From: Streptomyces flavidovirens DSM 40150
Lineage (GTDB): Bacteria; Actinomycetota; Actinomycetes; Streptomycetales; Streptomycetaceae
NCBI RefSeq assembly: GCF_000429085.1
Contig: NZ_AUBE01000008.1
Coordinates: 186,001-250,000, forward strand
DNA: 64,000 nucleotides
Direction: 5' to 3'
Position numbers and translations under genes: made by a program. The notes under the pieces are model-generated. The model was not told where the DNA came from. It saw only the letters and a list, made by a program, of their open reading frames with translations, and ran no database searches. Shown in pieces: positions 16,001 to 24,546 of the stretch (its first letter is position 1; each line of letters starts with the position of its first letter).

Positions 16001-16990
16001 TCATGCGGGCTCCCGGTGGGCCGTGAGGGCGGCTTCGATGTGTTCGGTGGCGGTGATCGCGCCGTACGCAATCAGATGGACCAGGCAGTGGTCGGTGTGC
16101 TGCGGGCCGCGCCAGGCCGCCACGTCCTCGTCCGTGATGCGGTACGGCGCGACGGCGGCCAGCAGCGCGAGCCTCGCGCCGGGGCGTTCCTCCCGGCCCG
16201 GCAGCCAGTCGCCGGTCAGCCGCGGATGCGCACCGCCGGCCGCGGCGACCGCGTCCCGTACGTATGCCCGGTCCTCGTCGGACAGCAGCCCGCCGCCGAG
16301 GCGCGCTGCCTCCCGGAGGCCCGCATAGGCCGTGCCGGCCGGGGAACCGCCCGCCCAGGACGGTTCGGGACCCGGCGTTTCCAGCAGGCCAAGGCTGGCT
16401 CCGGGCGTCAGCCGGCGGCGCACCGTGCGGGACAGGGACCGGCCGGCCAGGGAGCGTACGAGGCGGTACCGCTGGGCGTTGCCCGGCAGCATGTTCTCCG
16501 TCAGCAGTGACGACACGATCCGGTTGATGAAGTGGAAGGCGAGCGCCGTGCCGATGAACTCGGGTGCGTGCGCGGCGGGGACGGGCGGTTCACCCGCGTC
16601 TCCCGTCCGCGTCGCCTTCGCCCAGGCGAGCAGCGCCGCGTGCCCGGGGTCCGCCGGGATCTCGCCGCGTGCGACGACCTCGGCGAGGTGGTGGTCGCCG
16701 GTGGCGTGCAGCAGCACGGTGTGCGCGTCGACGCAGAAGGGGCAGCGGTTGGCGAGCGACACCCCGGCCGCGACGACCTGCTTGGCCGTACGGGAAGCCT
16801 GCCCGGCCAGCAGGGACTCGCGCAGCAGCGCCCAGGCGCCGGTCAGCAGCGGCGGCGAGGGGGAGAGTACGACGAAGGTCGTGGCGTCCTTGATGCCGAA
16901 ATCGGTGGCCAGTTGGGCGTACACCTCGGCGGTGACGCCGGCCGCGGCCTTGGGAGGTACGGGATCGGTGTAGCGGAAGGGTCCGGTCAT
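16001..16990 (-). CDS. AhpD/carboxymuconolactone-decarboxylase-like protein with CxxC
   Basis: The 329-residue protein carries the AhpD-type motif NRCPFCVDAH (Cys83, Cys86, His90), the redox site used by alkylhydroperoxidase D-like proteins to reduce peroxides. It is about twice the length of AhpD; the C-terminal half contains a second helical segment (LLSDEDRAYVRDAV...), possibly a degenerate repeat without cysteines. The ATG at 16990 is used because it directly precedes the conserved N-terminus; an upstream in-frame extension has no ribosome site. It is divergent from the histidine kinase gene. Confidence 0.75.
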   Translation of the reverse strand: MTGPFRYTDPVPPKAAAGVTAEVYAQLATDFGIKDATTFVVLSPSPPLLTGAWALLRESLLAGQASRTAKQVVAAGVSLANRCPFCVDAHTVLLHATGDHHLAEVVARGEIPADPGHAALLAWAKATRTGDAGEPPVPAAHAPEFIGTALAFHFINRIVSSLLTENMLPGNAQRYRLVRSLAGRSLSRTVRRRLTPGASLGLLETPGPEPSWAGGSPAGTAYAGLREAARLGGGLLSDEDRAYVRDAVAAAGGAHPRLTGDWLPGREERPGARLALLAAVAPYRITDEDVAAWRGPQHTDHCLVHLIAYGAITATEHIEAALTAHREPA

Positions 16991-17158
16991 GGGGACGATG
17001 CTCGCCCGCCGGCCCCGCCCCGGTCGTCGTACGGCCGGAGGCATTCCCGGCTGCGCCGGCCACCCCACTGTCACGCCGCCTCTACTTCCCCGGTAGTAGT
17101 GCGAAAGCCGTCTCTCCGGAGGAGGCGCGGGACCGCGAGCGGCGTCTAGGGTGCGGGC

Positions 17159-18310
17159 ATGCGCGGGGAGCAGGGGGAGCAGCGGGAGATGCGGGAGCTC
17201 GGCGCCTGGCGAACGGGGCTCGTCGACACCGCACTCGCGGCCGTCATCGGCGGCGCCGTCCTGCTCGCCGCCTTCGCCGTGTCGGGCCCCGGCCCCAGTA
17301 CCGCCGACGTAGTCCTGATCACGGCCGGTTCGCTCGCGCTCGCGGTGCACCGCAGGGCCCCGGTGGTGTCCCTGGTCTTCACCGCCGCCTGCATGCTCGG
17401 TTACGTCGTCCACGCGAATCCGGGCACTTCGGCGGCCTTCCCGGTCATCGCCGGGGTGCACGTCGTGACCAGGGCCGGGCACCGGGCGGCGGCGGTCGGG
17501 GTGAGCGTCGTCTTCCTCGTGGGGTTCTTCCTCGCGAGCCCGTCGGGGGACGGGATCGAGCGGACGCTGCTGCTGCACGGCTGGTTCGTCTGCGCCGGCG
17601 TGACCGGACTCATCGACAGGAACTGGCAGGCGTACCTCCGCCAGACCGAACAGCGCGCGGCCGAGGCCGAACGTACGAGGGAGGAAGCGGCGCTGCGCAG
17701 GGCGGGGGAGGAGCGGCTGCGGATCGCGCGTGAGCTGCACGACTCGCTCACCCACTCCATCTCGATCGTCAAGCTCCAGGCGGGAGTGGCCGTCCATCTC
17801 GCGCGCAAGCGGGGCGAGGATGTGCCGGAGGCGCTGCTCGCCATCCAGGAGGCGAGCGGCGAGGCGATGCGCGAGCTGCGGGCGACGCTGGAGGTGCTGC
17901 GTACGGACGTCGTGGCGCCGGGCAGCGGCCTGGCGAGGCTCGGCGAACTGGTCGAGCGGGCCCGTACGGCCGGCCTCACGGCTTCGGTGAGCGTCACCGG
18001 GACCGAGCGCCCGCTGCCCGATGACGTCGACCGGGCGGCGTACCGCATCGTCCAGGAGGCACTCACCAATGTCGCCCGGCACGCGGGCCGCGCGAAGACG
18101 TCCGTACGACTCGCCTACGCCGCCGACCACTTCTCCATCCACGTCGAGGACGAGGGCACGGCCGTCCTCGGCGGATCACCCCCCGCCCCCGGCACCGGCC
18201 TGACCGGCATGCGAGAGCGCGTCGCCGCCCTCGGCGGCACCCTGCACACGGCTCCGCGCCCCGGCGGCGGCTTCTGCGTACGCGCCGAACTGCCGCTGGG
18301 GGTGCGGTGA
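17159..18310 (+). CDS. Sensor histidine kinase, NarL/DesK (HisKA_3) type
   Basis: The 383-residue kinase has four to five N-terminal membrane helices (about 20-150), a short coiled linker, a HisKA_3 dimerisation domain with the phosphorylated histidine His194 in RELHDSLTHSIS, and an ATPase domain with N-box Asn304 (EALTNVARHA) and a G-box (GTGLTGMRER). There is no extracytoplasmic sensing domain, so it probably senses the membrane or an intramembrane signal. Its stop overlaps the response regulator start by 4 bases (GTGA), forming a coupled pair. Confidence 0.92.
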   Translation: MRGEQGEQREMRELGAWRTGLVDTALAAVIGGAVLLAAFAVSGPGPSTADVVLITAGSLALAVHRRAPVVSLVFTAACMLGYVVHANPGTSAAFPVIAGVHVVTRAGHRAAAVGVSVVFLVGFFLASPSGDGIERTLLLHGWFVCAGVTGLIDRNWQAYLRQTEQRAAEAERTREEAALRRAGEERLRIARELHDSLTHSISIVKLQAGVAVHLARKRGEDVPEALLAIQEASGEAMRELRATLEVLRTDVVAPGSGLARLGELVERARTAGLTASVSVTGTERPLPDDVDRAAYRIVQEALTNVARHAGRAKTSVRLAYAADHFSIHVEDEGTAVLGGSPPAPGTGLTGMRERVAALGGTLHTAPRPGGGFCVRAELPLGVR

Positions 18311-18984
18311 GCGACGTGATCCGGGTGCTGATCGTCGACGACCAGGCACTCATGCGGGCAGGTTTCCGCGCCCTGCTTGGAGCCGAGGACGACATCGAGG
18401 TCGTTGCCGAGGCCGCCGACGGCCGCCAGGGGCTCGAACTCGCCCGCCGGCACGTCCCGGACGTCGCGCTCGTCGACGTGCAGATGCCGGTGATGACGGG
18501 CATCGAGACGACCCGCCACATCGCCGCCGACCCGGCGCTGGCCGGGGTGCACGTCGTCATCCTCACCAACTACGGACTGGACGAGTACGTCTTCGACGCG
18601 CTGCGCGCCGGGGCCGCGGGGTTCCTCCTCAAGGACACCGAACCGGCCGAGCTGCTCCAGGCCATCCGCATCGCGGCCCGCGGAGACGCCCTGCTCTCAC
18701 CGTCCGTGACCCGCCGCCTCATCACCGAGTTCGTCGCCCGCCCGCCGGACCGCCGCACGGCCCCCGGCTTCGAGACGCTCACGCGACGCGAGTGCGAGGT
18801 CGCGGCGCTGGTGGCCCACGGCCTGACGAACGAGGAGATCGCCGGTCACATGGTGATCAGCCCCTTCACCGCCAAGACCCACGTCAGCCGCGCGATGATC
18901 AAACTGGGCGCCCGCGACCGGGCCCAGCTCGTGGTCTTCGCCTACGAGTCGGGCCTGGTGACCCCGAAGGGCGCGCAGACCTGA
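18307..18984 (+). CDS. NarL/FixJ-family response regulator
   Basis: A 225-residue regulator: receiver domain with acidic pocket Asp11/Asp12, phospho-acceptor Asp57 (LVDVQMP) and Lys109 (LLKD), then a LuxR-type HTH (LTRRECEVAALVAHGLTNEE, about 158-177). Partner of the kinase encoded just upstream. Targets are unknown; no operon follows it on the same strand for 311 bases. Confidence 0.92.
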   Translation: MSDVIRVLIVDDQALMRAGFRALLGAEDDIEVVAEAADGRQGLELARRHVPDVALVDVQMPVMTGIETTRHIAADPALAGVHVVILTNYGLDEYVFDALRAGAAGFLLKDTEPAELLQAIRIAARGDALLSPSVTRRLITEFVARPPDRRTAPGFETLTRRECEVAALVAHGLTNEEIAGHMVISPFTAKTHVSRAMIKLGARDRAQLVVFAYESGLVTPKGAQT

Positions 18985-19295
18985 CCTGCAACGTGGTCAG
19001 AGACGCGTGGCGCTGACCTGCAGGGATGCTGCTTCCGGATCCTTTCACGGGTCCACCGGCACGAGTGACCACAGCCCGACGCTCGTCCCAGCCCTTCGCC
19101 GACTTAGGCGGCCTCTCCCTCTGGTCACTCATGCGCCCTCGTCGGGATTCACCCGCGACCAGGTGGCAGAGCTGGAGTGTGGATGCCCACGGTCGGGATA
19201 TACGTGCTGTGACGTCCGTTTTGGGCTTCTCGGTTCGTCTGCCGGAAACAAGACAGTGCCTCTTGGGGCCATGGGGCCATGGGGCCGGCAGGGGG
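18985..19295 (+). other. Gap of 311 bases upstream of the phosphatase gene
   Basis: No gene is supported here. A frame in line with the phosphatase is open from 19026, but its predicted residues look like noncoding sequence (many Arg/Trp/Ser, poor codon use). GGGGCCATG is repeated twice at 19265-19282 just before the start. Confidence 0.4.
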
Positions 19296-20576
19296 ATGCG
19301 GGCGGTCCCTGTCGACAGGCTGACCGACATGGCTTCGCTCGAGGATTGCGCTCGCATGCTCCGCGCCTTGTTGCGGATGAGCCACCTCTCCGCATTCGAG
19401 GAGCTGCCGGCCCTCGTTGACCGACACGCGGGCGAGGCCGGGCTGCACCGAGCGCGTATCTACGTGGCCGATATTCAGGAAGTAGTGCTGCGGGAAGCCA
19501 CCGGGCGGGGCGTGGACGCCGGGCACGGTGGGCAGGAGCTGCGGATCGACACCACGCTGGCGGGTCTTGTTTTCCGCAGTGCGCAGTCCCACTCCGCACC
19601 CGTCGACGGTCGTGTCCAGCACTGGCTGCCCGTGTTGGACGGTACAGAACGCCTCGGTGCCCTGAGCGTCGTAACTGATGATGAGCCGGACGAGCAAACG
19701 CAGGCAACGATGGAAGATCTGGCGTCGCTGGTGGGGATGCTGCTGGTCTCCAAACGGCACCACAGCGACTCCTACGCCCGCCTGACCCGCGTCAGCCCCA
19801 TGTCGGTGTCCGCGGAGATGCAGTGGACGCTGATGCCGCCGCGGACCTTCGCCAACAAGCGGGTGACCATCGCCGCGGCGATGGAGCCCGCGTACGCCAC
19901 TGCGGGTGACGCCTTTGACTACGCCCTGGCCGGCGACACGGCCCACCTGGCGGTCTTCGACGCCATGGGCCACGACACCTCGGCGGGACTGACCGCCAAT
20001 CTCGCCATGGCCACTTGCCGCAACCAGCGACGCCAGGGCAGCGGCCTCCCCGAGGCCCGCGACGCCATCGAAGCCACATTGATGGAGCAGTTCGCCCATT
20101 CCCGCTACGCGACAGCGGTGCTGGCCGACCTCGGCCTGAACACCGGTCTGCTGACTTGGGTCAACTGCGGGCACCATCCACCGGTCCTGATCCGTGGCCG
20201 ACGCTGGACCGCCCACCTCGACTGCGCACCCAGCCACCCGCTGGGCACCGACCTGGGCCTACCGGCGGTCCTGTGCCGCGAGCAACTGGAGCCCGGCGAC
20301 CAGTTGCTGCTTTACACAGACGGCATCATCGAATCCCGCGACGCCAAAGGGCACGAGTTCGGCCGCGACCGCTTCGTCGACTTCGTCATCCGCCACCAGG
20401 CCGACGGCCTCGCAGCCCCCGAAACCCTGCGCCGACTCGTCCGCGCTGTCCTCGAGCATCACGACGGACACCTCACCGATGACGCGACCGTCCTGCTGTG
20501 CGAATGGCACGGCGGCACCGAAACAGCCTCACCCGTCCAGGAGGAGGGCGTGTCCGGGGCTGAGACACATGGCTGA
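19296..20576 (+). CDS. GAF-like plus SpoIIE/PP2C-type serine phosphatase
   Basis: The 426-residue protein has an N-terminal sensor-like region (about 10-150, GAF-like: LEDCARMLRALLRMSHLS... LPVLDGTERLGALSVVTDD) and a C-terminal PP2C/SpoIIE phosphatase domain. Metal-binding landmarks are AGDAFDYAL, VFDAMGHDTSAGL, VNCGHHPP, LLLYTDGIIESRD and DDATVLLCEW. In actinobacteria such enzymes act on anti-sigma-factor antagonists and so release stress sigma factors. The start is uncertain: ATG 19296 and ATG 19329 (MASLEDCARM) are both possible and neither has a strong ribosome site. Its stop is overlapped by the ATG of the decarboxylase-like fragment. Confidence 0.85.
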   Translation: MRAVPVDRLTDMASLEDCARMLRALLRMSHLSAFEELPALVDRHAGEAGLHRARIYVADIQEVVLREATGRGVDAGHGGQELRIDTTLAGLVFRSAQSHSAPVDGRVQHWLPVLDGTERLGALSVVTDDEPDEQTQATMEDLASLVGMLLVSKRHHSDSYARLTRVSPMSVSAEMQWTLMPPRTFANKRVTIAAAMEPAYATAGDAFDYALAGDTAHLAVFDAMGHDTSAGLTANLAMATCRNQRRQGSGLPEARDAIEATLMEQFAHSRYATAVLADLGLNTGLLTWVNCGHHPPVLIRGRRWTAHLDCAPSHPLGTDLGLPAVLCREQLEPGDQLLLYTDGIIESRDAKGHEFGRDRFVDFVIRHQADGLAAPETLRRLVRAVLEHHDGHLTDDATVLLCEWHGGTETASPVQEEGVSGAETHG

Positions 20577-20811
20577 CCCACACATCGCCAGGGCACGGCC
20601 TTCCGAACCGCACGGATATCCACCGGAACCGTGGGACCTGCGCGGGCAGCTGTACCTGTCTGTCTTTGCCATCCCCCGCGCGGACTTCCGCGTCTGTCCG
20701 CCCGACGGCACGCACCCCATGCTCGTCGGCGGGCGCCACATGGTCGGAGTGGCGTGGGCGGTCTACGAACCCGGAAGCGTCCTGCTGGGCAGGGGCCACC
20801 CTCCCGGATGA
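20569..20811 (+). pseudogene. Acetoacetate-decarboxylase-like fragment (N-terminal part only)
   Basis: The ATG overlaps the phosphatase stop (ATGGCTGA). The 80 residues (PPEPWDLRGQLYLSVF, then LVGGRHMVGVAWAVYEPG) fit the start of acetoacetate decarboxylase-like proteins of about 200 residues, but the frame ends before the catalytic lysine region. The sequence after 20811 shows no continuation in any frame. The overlap suggests it was translated from the phosphatase message. Confidence 0.5.
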
Positions 20812-20876
20812 GACAGACCCGCATCGCTCTGGCCTCCGCGCAGTCGCTGCACAGCCCCCGCGTCGGAGACCCCGCG

Positions 20877-21739
20877 TCATCGCCGCACGTGCCGCGGGAG
20901 CAGAGTCACCTCTTCGGCACCGGGGCCGACAAGGACGCTTCGGCCCCGCTCGCAGTGCACCACATCGGCGGCGAAGCCCCTGCTGCTCGCCTCCGCGAGG
21001 AAGTCGGACAGCGGGGAGCGCATGACCCCGTACTCCTCGTAGTGCACGGGAAGCAACCGGTGCGGGCGGACGGCCCGGACGAGGTCTGCTCCTTGCCGTG
21101 CGTCCATGGTGACCAGCAGGCCGCCCGGCAGCGTCGTTCCGCCCAGGTGGATCACGGCCAGTGCAGGGCTGGGAAGCGCCGGGCGATCTCCGCGATTCCG
21201 GGGAACACCGTCGTGTCACCGGTTACGTACACCCGAAGTGCCGGGGCAGCGCCCACCGCGCCGAACTCGAGCAGACTGCCCATCACCGGCGGCAGGAACA
21301 CCTGCGCCCCACGCGGTCCGTGCCGGCCCGGCAGGGCGGTGACGCGTACCTGCGTCGTGTCGCGCGTCAGCAGCTCGGACTGCCAGGTGCGCAGACCCAC
21401 CGCGCGGGTGAAGCCGTGCAGCCCCTGCAGCCGGCGGGACGCGTGTGGTGTGGTGATGATGGGCACACCGCGGTCGAGGCCCCGGCGGGCGACCCGGTCC
21501 CAGTGGTCGCCGTGCAGGTGGGAGAGGACTACGGCGTCCAGGTCGGACGGCAGATCACCGACTCCGACAGCGGGTTCGGTCAGTCGGCGCGAGAAGAGCC
21601 CGTTGCCGAGGTACGCGAAGCTGCCCCGATGAAGGAAGTTCGGGTCCGTCAGCAGCGTGAGCGGCCCGTATCGGATGAGCAGTGTGGCGTTGCCGATGAA
21701 CAAGATCTCCGCGAAGCCATCAGGCGGGTGGTCGGGCAT
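20877..21739 (-). pseudogene. Metallo-beta-lactamase-fold hydrolase split by a frameshift
   Basis: The first part (21739-21152) has the metal motif LSHLHGDHWD and later VYVTGDTTVF, as in the UlaG/NAPE-PLD-like branch. It ends in a stop after RRFPALHWP. The next frame takes over at once (GTG at 21155, overlapping GTGA) with IHLGGTTLPGGLLVTMDARQG and LLPVHYEEYGV, which supply the missing C-terminal metal ligands (His in PVHYEEY). The two frames together make one family-length protein of about 285 residues. Either the gene is broken or two coupled polypeptides are made; a sequencing error is also possible. Confidence 0.65.
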
Positions 21740-21829
21740 GACATGCACCTCACGTGGGAGCGACCGGGACTCACCGCAGTCGGCCGCCGGCCGTGCTGTT
21801 CGTCGTCGGTGGCCGGGTGCGTCTGCACC

Positions 21830-22897
21830 TCAGGGTTCGCCCGGTCCGCTGCGTCCGCGGTCAGCGAGAGGTGGTCCGGGAAGGCTGCCGGAGGTGACCC
21901 CATCCGCTTTTGCTGCGTCGGCGAGGGCCTCAGCGGCCGCTTCTGCCGCCTGAGCAGCGTCGTCGGCGGCCTGGGCAGCCCTGTCGTCCGACGCTTTCTC
22001 ACGGGTGGCCGGCGACTGGGGCAGCACCTCGCTGAAGGCGCGGGAGACCTCCTGGAGCGCGGAGGTGACCTCGCTGGGGATCACCCAGAATGTGCTTCCC
22101 GGGCCTTGCGCGAGTTGGGGCAGCATCTGGAGGTACTGGTAGGCGAGCAGCTTGGGGTCGGGGTCGTTGCGGTGTACTGCCTGGAACACCTCGTCGATGG
22201 CGCGCGACTGTCCCTCGGCCTTGAGGATCTCGGCGGTGCGGTTGCCCTCCGCCCGAAGGACGGCGGACTGTTTGTCGCCTTCAGCGGTGAGTATTTGTGA
22301 TTGGCGCTGTCCTTCGGCCCCCAGGATCGCGGCCCGCTTGTCCCGCTCGGCCCGCATCTGCTTCTGCATCGCGTCTTTGATGGACTGCGGGGGGTCGATG
22401 GCCTTGATCTCCACCCGGTTGACTCTCAGCCCCCACTTGCCCGTGGCCTCATCGAGTACGCCACGGAGCTGGTTGTTGATGGTGTCGCGTGAGGTGAGAG
22501 TTTTTTCCAGGTCCATGGATCCCACGACGTTGCGCAAGGTGGTGACGGTGAGCTGCTCGACGGCCTGGAGGAAATTCGCGATCTCGTAGAAAGCCGCTCG
22601 TGGGTCGGTGACCTGGAAGTACAGGACGGTGTCGATCTCGACGACCAGGTTGTCCTCGGTGATGACCGGTTGCGGTTGGAAGGAGACGACCTGTTCCCGC
22701 AGGTCGATCACGGGATGGACGCGGTCGATGTAGGGGATGACTACGTTGAGGCCGGGCTTCAGTGTGCGGTGGTAACGGCCGAGTCTTTCGACGTTGCGTG
22801 CGCGTGCTTGGGGCACGATGCGTACCGCTCGCAGCACGGTGAAGACTGCGAAGAGCGCGACGAGCAGTCCGGCGACGAGGAACGCCGAGGCTTCCAT
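21830..22897 (-). CDS. SPFH/Band 7 protein (slipin/stomatin-like)
   Basis: A 355-residue membrane-anchored scaffold protein: one N-terminal helix (about 4-26), an SPFH domain starting VRIVPQARARNVERLGRY, a helical region with the repeats AEGQRQSQILTAEGDKQSAV (about 195-235), and an Ala-rich coiled tail (about 300-340). Such proteins form oligomeric rings on the membrane and organise microdomains. It is encoded 3 bases after an NfeD protein, the standard partner in STOPP operons; GGGAG in the end of that gene serves as its ribosome site. Confidence 0.9.
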   Translation of the reverse strand: MEASAFLVAGLLVALFAVFTVLRAVRIVPQARARNVERLGRYHRTLKPGLNVVIPYIDRVHPVIDLREQVVSFQPQPVITEDNLVVEIDTVLYFQVTDPRAAFYEIANFLQAVEQLTVTTLRNVVGSMDLEKTLTSRDTINNQLRGVLDEATGKWGLRVNRVEIKAIDPPQSIKDAMQKQMRAERDKRAAILGAEGQRQSQILTAEGDKQSAVLRAEGNRTAEILKAEGQSRAIDEVFQAVHRNDPDPKLLAYQYLQMLPQLAQGPGSTFWVIPSEVTSALQEVSRAFSEVLPQSPATREKASDDRAAQAADDAAQAAEAAAEALADAAKADGVTSGSLPGPPLADRGRSGPGEP

Positions 22898-22900
22898 GGC

Positions 22901-23332
22901 TCACTCCCGTGGGTAGACGAGTGCGGTGGTGCCGCTGATCTCTATGACGTCGACGGTCGTTCCGGGAGGGATCACCAGCGTTTCGTCGTAGGCGCGGGCC
23001 GTCCATTCCTCGCCGCCGATGCGAACCCTTCCCCCGAGGGCCGTCACCTCGGAGACCACATAGGCGGCCCTGCCGACCAGTGCGTCAATGCCGAAGCGCT
23101 CCGCCTGGGGCTGAAGCATGTGGCGCAGCGCAACGGGACGCACGAACAGCACGCTGACGGTTGCGACGATGGTGAACACCAGGAATTGCCAGACCAGCGG
23201 AAGCCCGACTGCGGTGAATCCCGACGTCACCAGCGCGGCCACACTCAGCATTCCGAGGGCAGCAGTGAGAGTGAAGATCTCTGCGACAGCCAGCACCGCT
23301 GCGACGATCAACCAGATCAGCCATGGATCCAT
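22901..23332 (-). CDS. NfeD-family membrane protein
   Basis: The 143-residue protein is of the short NfeD type: about three membrane helices (5-75) followed by a soluble OB-fold domain (LVGRAAYVVSEVTALGGRVRIGGEEWTA). It forms a complex with slipin-type SPFH proteins, encoded immediately downstream. There is no protease domain, so it is not the long NfeD form. Confidence 0.9.
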   Translation of the reverse strand: MDPWLIWLIVAAVLAVAEIFTLTAALGMLSVAALVTSGFTAVGLPLVWQFLVFTIVATVSVLFVRPVALRHMLQPQAERFGIDALVGRAAYVVSEVTALGGRVRIGGEEWTARAYDETLVIPPGTTVDVIEISGTTALVYPRE

Positions 23333-23472
23333 TGCGTGCCTCCCGGCCGGTGCGGGTGTGGCTGGACGACCATCCCTGGGCCCCGTGCGCGTGACGGCGC
23401 GCCTCTGAGAAAAGCTCGTGCGTAGCGAGCGGGCCTGCGCTGGGGAGAGGCACCCAGGCGATCACCTATTTG

Positions 23473-23486
23473 GGGTAATTTTACCC
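23473..23486. promoter_or_regulatory. Inverted repeat GGGTAATTTTACCC upstream of nfeD
   Basis: Six-base arms GGGTAA/TTACCC flank TT within an AT-rich island, about 140 bases before the nfeD start and 84 bases past the end of the hemerythrin gene. It may be an operator or part of the nfeD promoter. The rest of the 23333-23569 gap shows nothing. Confidence 0.35.
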
Positions 23487-23569
23487 GTTGAAGTGGGTGG
23501 TCGCCGCGCCGCCGGCCGAGAGCTCGGGACCGACAGCGGTAGCAGGCCCCCAGCCGGCCGGGAGCTCGC

Positions 23570-24247
23570 TCAGTGTCGGCGTCGTACGGCAGTGACGACC
23601 AGCCACGTTGCGAGTACGGCGCACCCTGCCAGGACCAGCCGCCGGCTGTTCGGCGCGCGGGTGCCGACAGGCAGAAGATCGCGAGCGCGGTCCAGTGCGC
23701 TGAGCGGAACACCGGCCACCGCGTTGCCGGGAGGCCGACGCGACACCGCTGGGTGCGGGTGGGTGGGCGCCGTACGGCGAACGGTCTCCCACGCGGATCC
23801 CAGCTTCCGCAGGCGTGCACGGTCCAGCGCCTCCTGCAGCCGCGGCAGCAGGAGGTCTTCCTCGTCTCGGATGTCCTGCCGGATCAACGCGAAGGCCCGG
23901 CCGGCCAGCTGGTCGTGACCGGCGTCCTGGGGCTCCATGCGCTCCATCTCGGCGACCAGATTGTTGATCTCCTGGTGCTCCTCCTCCACCTGGGCAGTGA
24001 GCTCCTGACCGTCCGGGGCGAGACGCCGGAGCGCAGGCCACAAGACGACCTCTTCGGCGAAGGCGTGACTGAAGGTCAGCTGAACGATCTGCTTCAGTAT
24101 CCGTCGCTGCTCGTCCTGCGTTTCGCTGCCGGACTCGTAGAGGTTCATCGGGCGGTCGAGCTCGGCGTGGTCACGTCGCTGTCGTGCCAAGACGCTGGCC
24201 TCGCCGCCGAGTTCCTGGATGCTCTGTTCGGCTATCGAACGAGTCAT
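23570..24247 (-). CDS. Hemerythrin-like protein with C-terminal membrane anchor
   Basis: The 225-residue protein has a hemerythrin HHE domain (about 20-140) with candidate iron ligands His27 (RRDHAEL), His61 and Glu65 (HAFAEEVVLWP) and His91 (EEEHQEI). The last ligand motif reads QDIRDEEDLLLP, with Asp125 where most members have His, so the site may be altered. A single hydrophobic segment ends the protein (LVLAGCAVLATWLVVTAV), placing the iron domain at the membrane. The ATG at 24247 has GGGAGG 8 bases upstream. It is divergent from the ferritin-like gene. Oxygen, NO or iron sensing is the usual proposal for the family. Confidence 0.8.
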   Translation of the reverse strand: MTRSIAEQSIQELGGEASVLARQRRDHAELDRPMNLYESGSETQDEQRRILKQIVQLTFSHAFAEEVVLWPALRRLAPDGQELTAQVEEEHQEINNLVAEMERMEPQDAGHDQLAGRAFALIRQDIRDEEDLLLPRLQEALDRARLRKLGSAWETVRRTAPTHPHPAVSRRPPGNAVAGVPLSALDRARDLLPVGTRAPNSRRLVLAGCAVLATWLVVTAVRRRH

Positions 24248-24483
24248 GCCCTTTCCTCCCTTTCCCATACGCCAACGAACGATCCGGGAATGAATCCGAG
24301 GACACCGACCAGCAGGTTCTCTCTCCTGCAGGCGGCTTCGGCACCCCTGGTCCAAGCTCTTGCACACCAACCCACTGCCGCTTCATTGGTGGTACGGACG
24401 GGTGAGAGTGGGGTTGCCCGGCGCGCGGTGCCGCAGTCGCCGCTCATGGGACCCGGAGCATGGCCGACGTTCTGTCGTGCCCC

Positions 24484-24508
24484 GTGTGCACAAGGCGTAC
24501 CGGGGTAC
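24484..24508 (+). promoter_or_regulatory. Sigma-B-type promoter (GTGT-N15-GGGTAC) of the ferritin-like gene
   Basis: GTGT at 24484-24487 and GGGTAC at 24503-24508 are 15 bases apart, fitting the Streptomyces sigma-B consensus GNNT-N14-16-GGGTAC/T exactly. Transcription would start about 30 bases before the ATG at 24547. This suggests osmotic or oxidative stress control. Confidence 0.5.
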
Positions 24509-24546
24509 TCCGGCAGTTCGAACCTCGGTTCCTCAAGGAGACCCGG

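Noticed and set aside
14194..16071. Open frame of 625 codons antisense to the NCS1 permease
   Set aside because: Arg/Pro/Gln-rich, no domain, and the plus-strand permease motifs are unambiguous.
19026..19295. N-terminal extension of the SpoIIE-type phosphatase
   Set aside because: The added 90 residues lack order and the codon bias of the gene; the conserved sensor region begins near the ATGs at 19296 and 19329.
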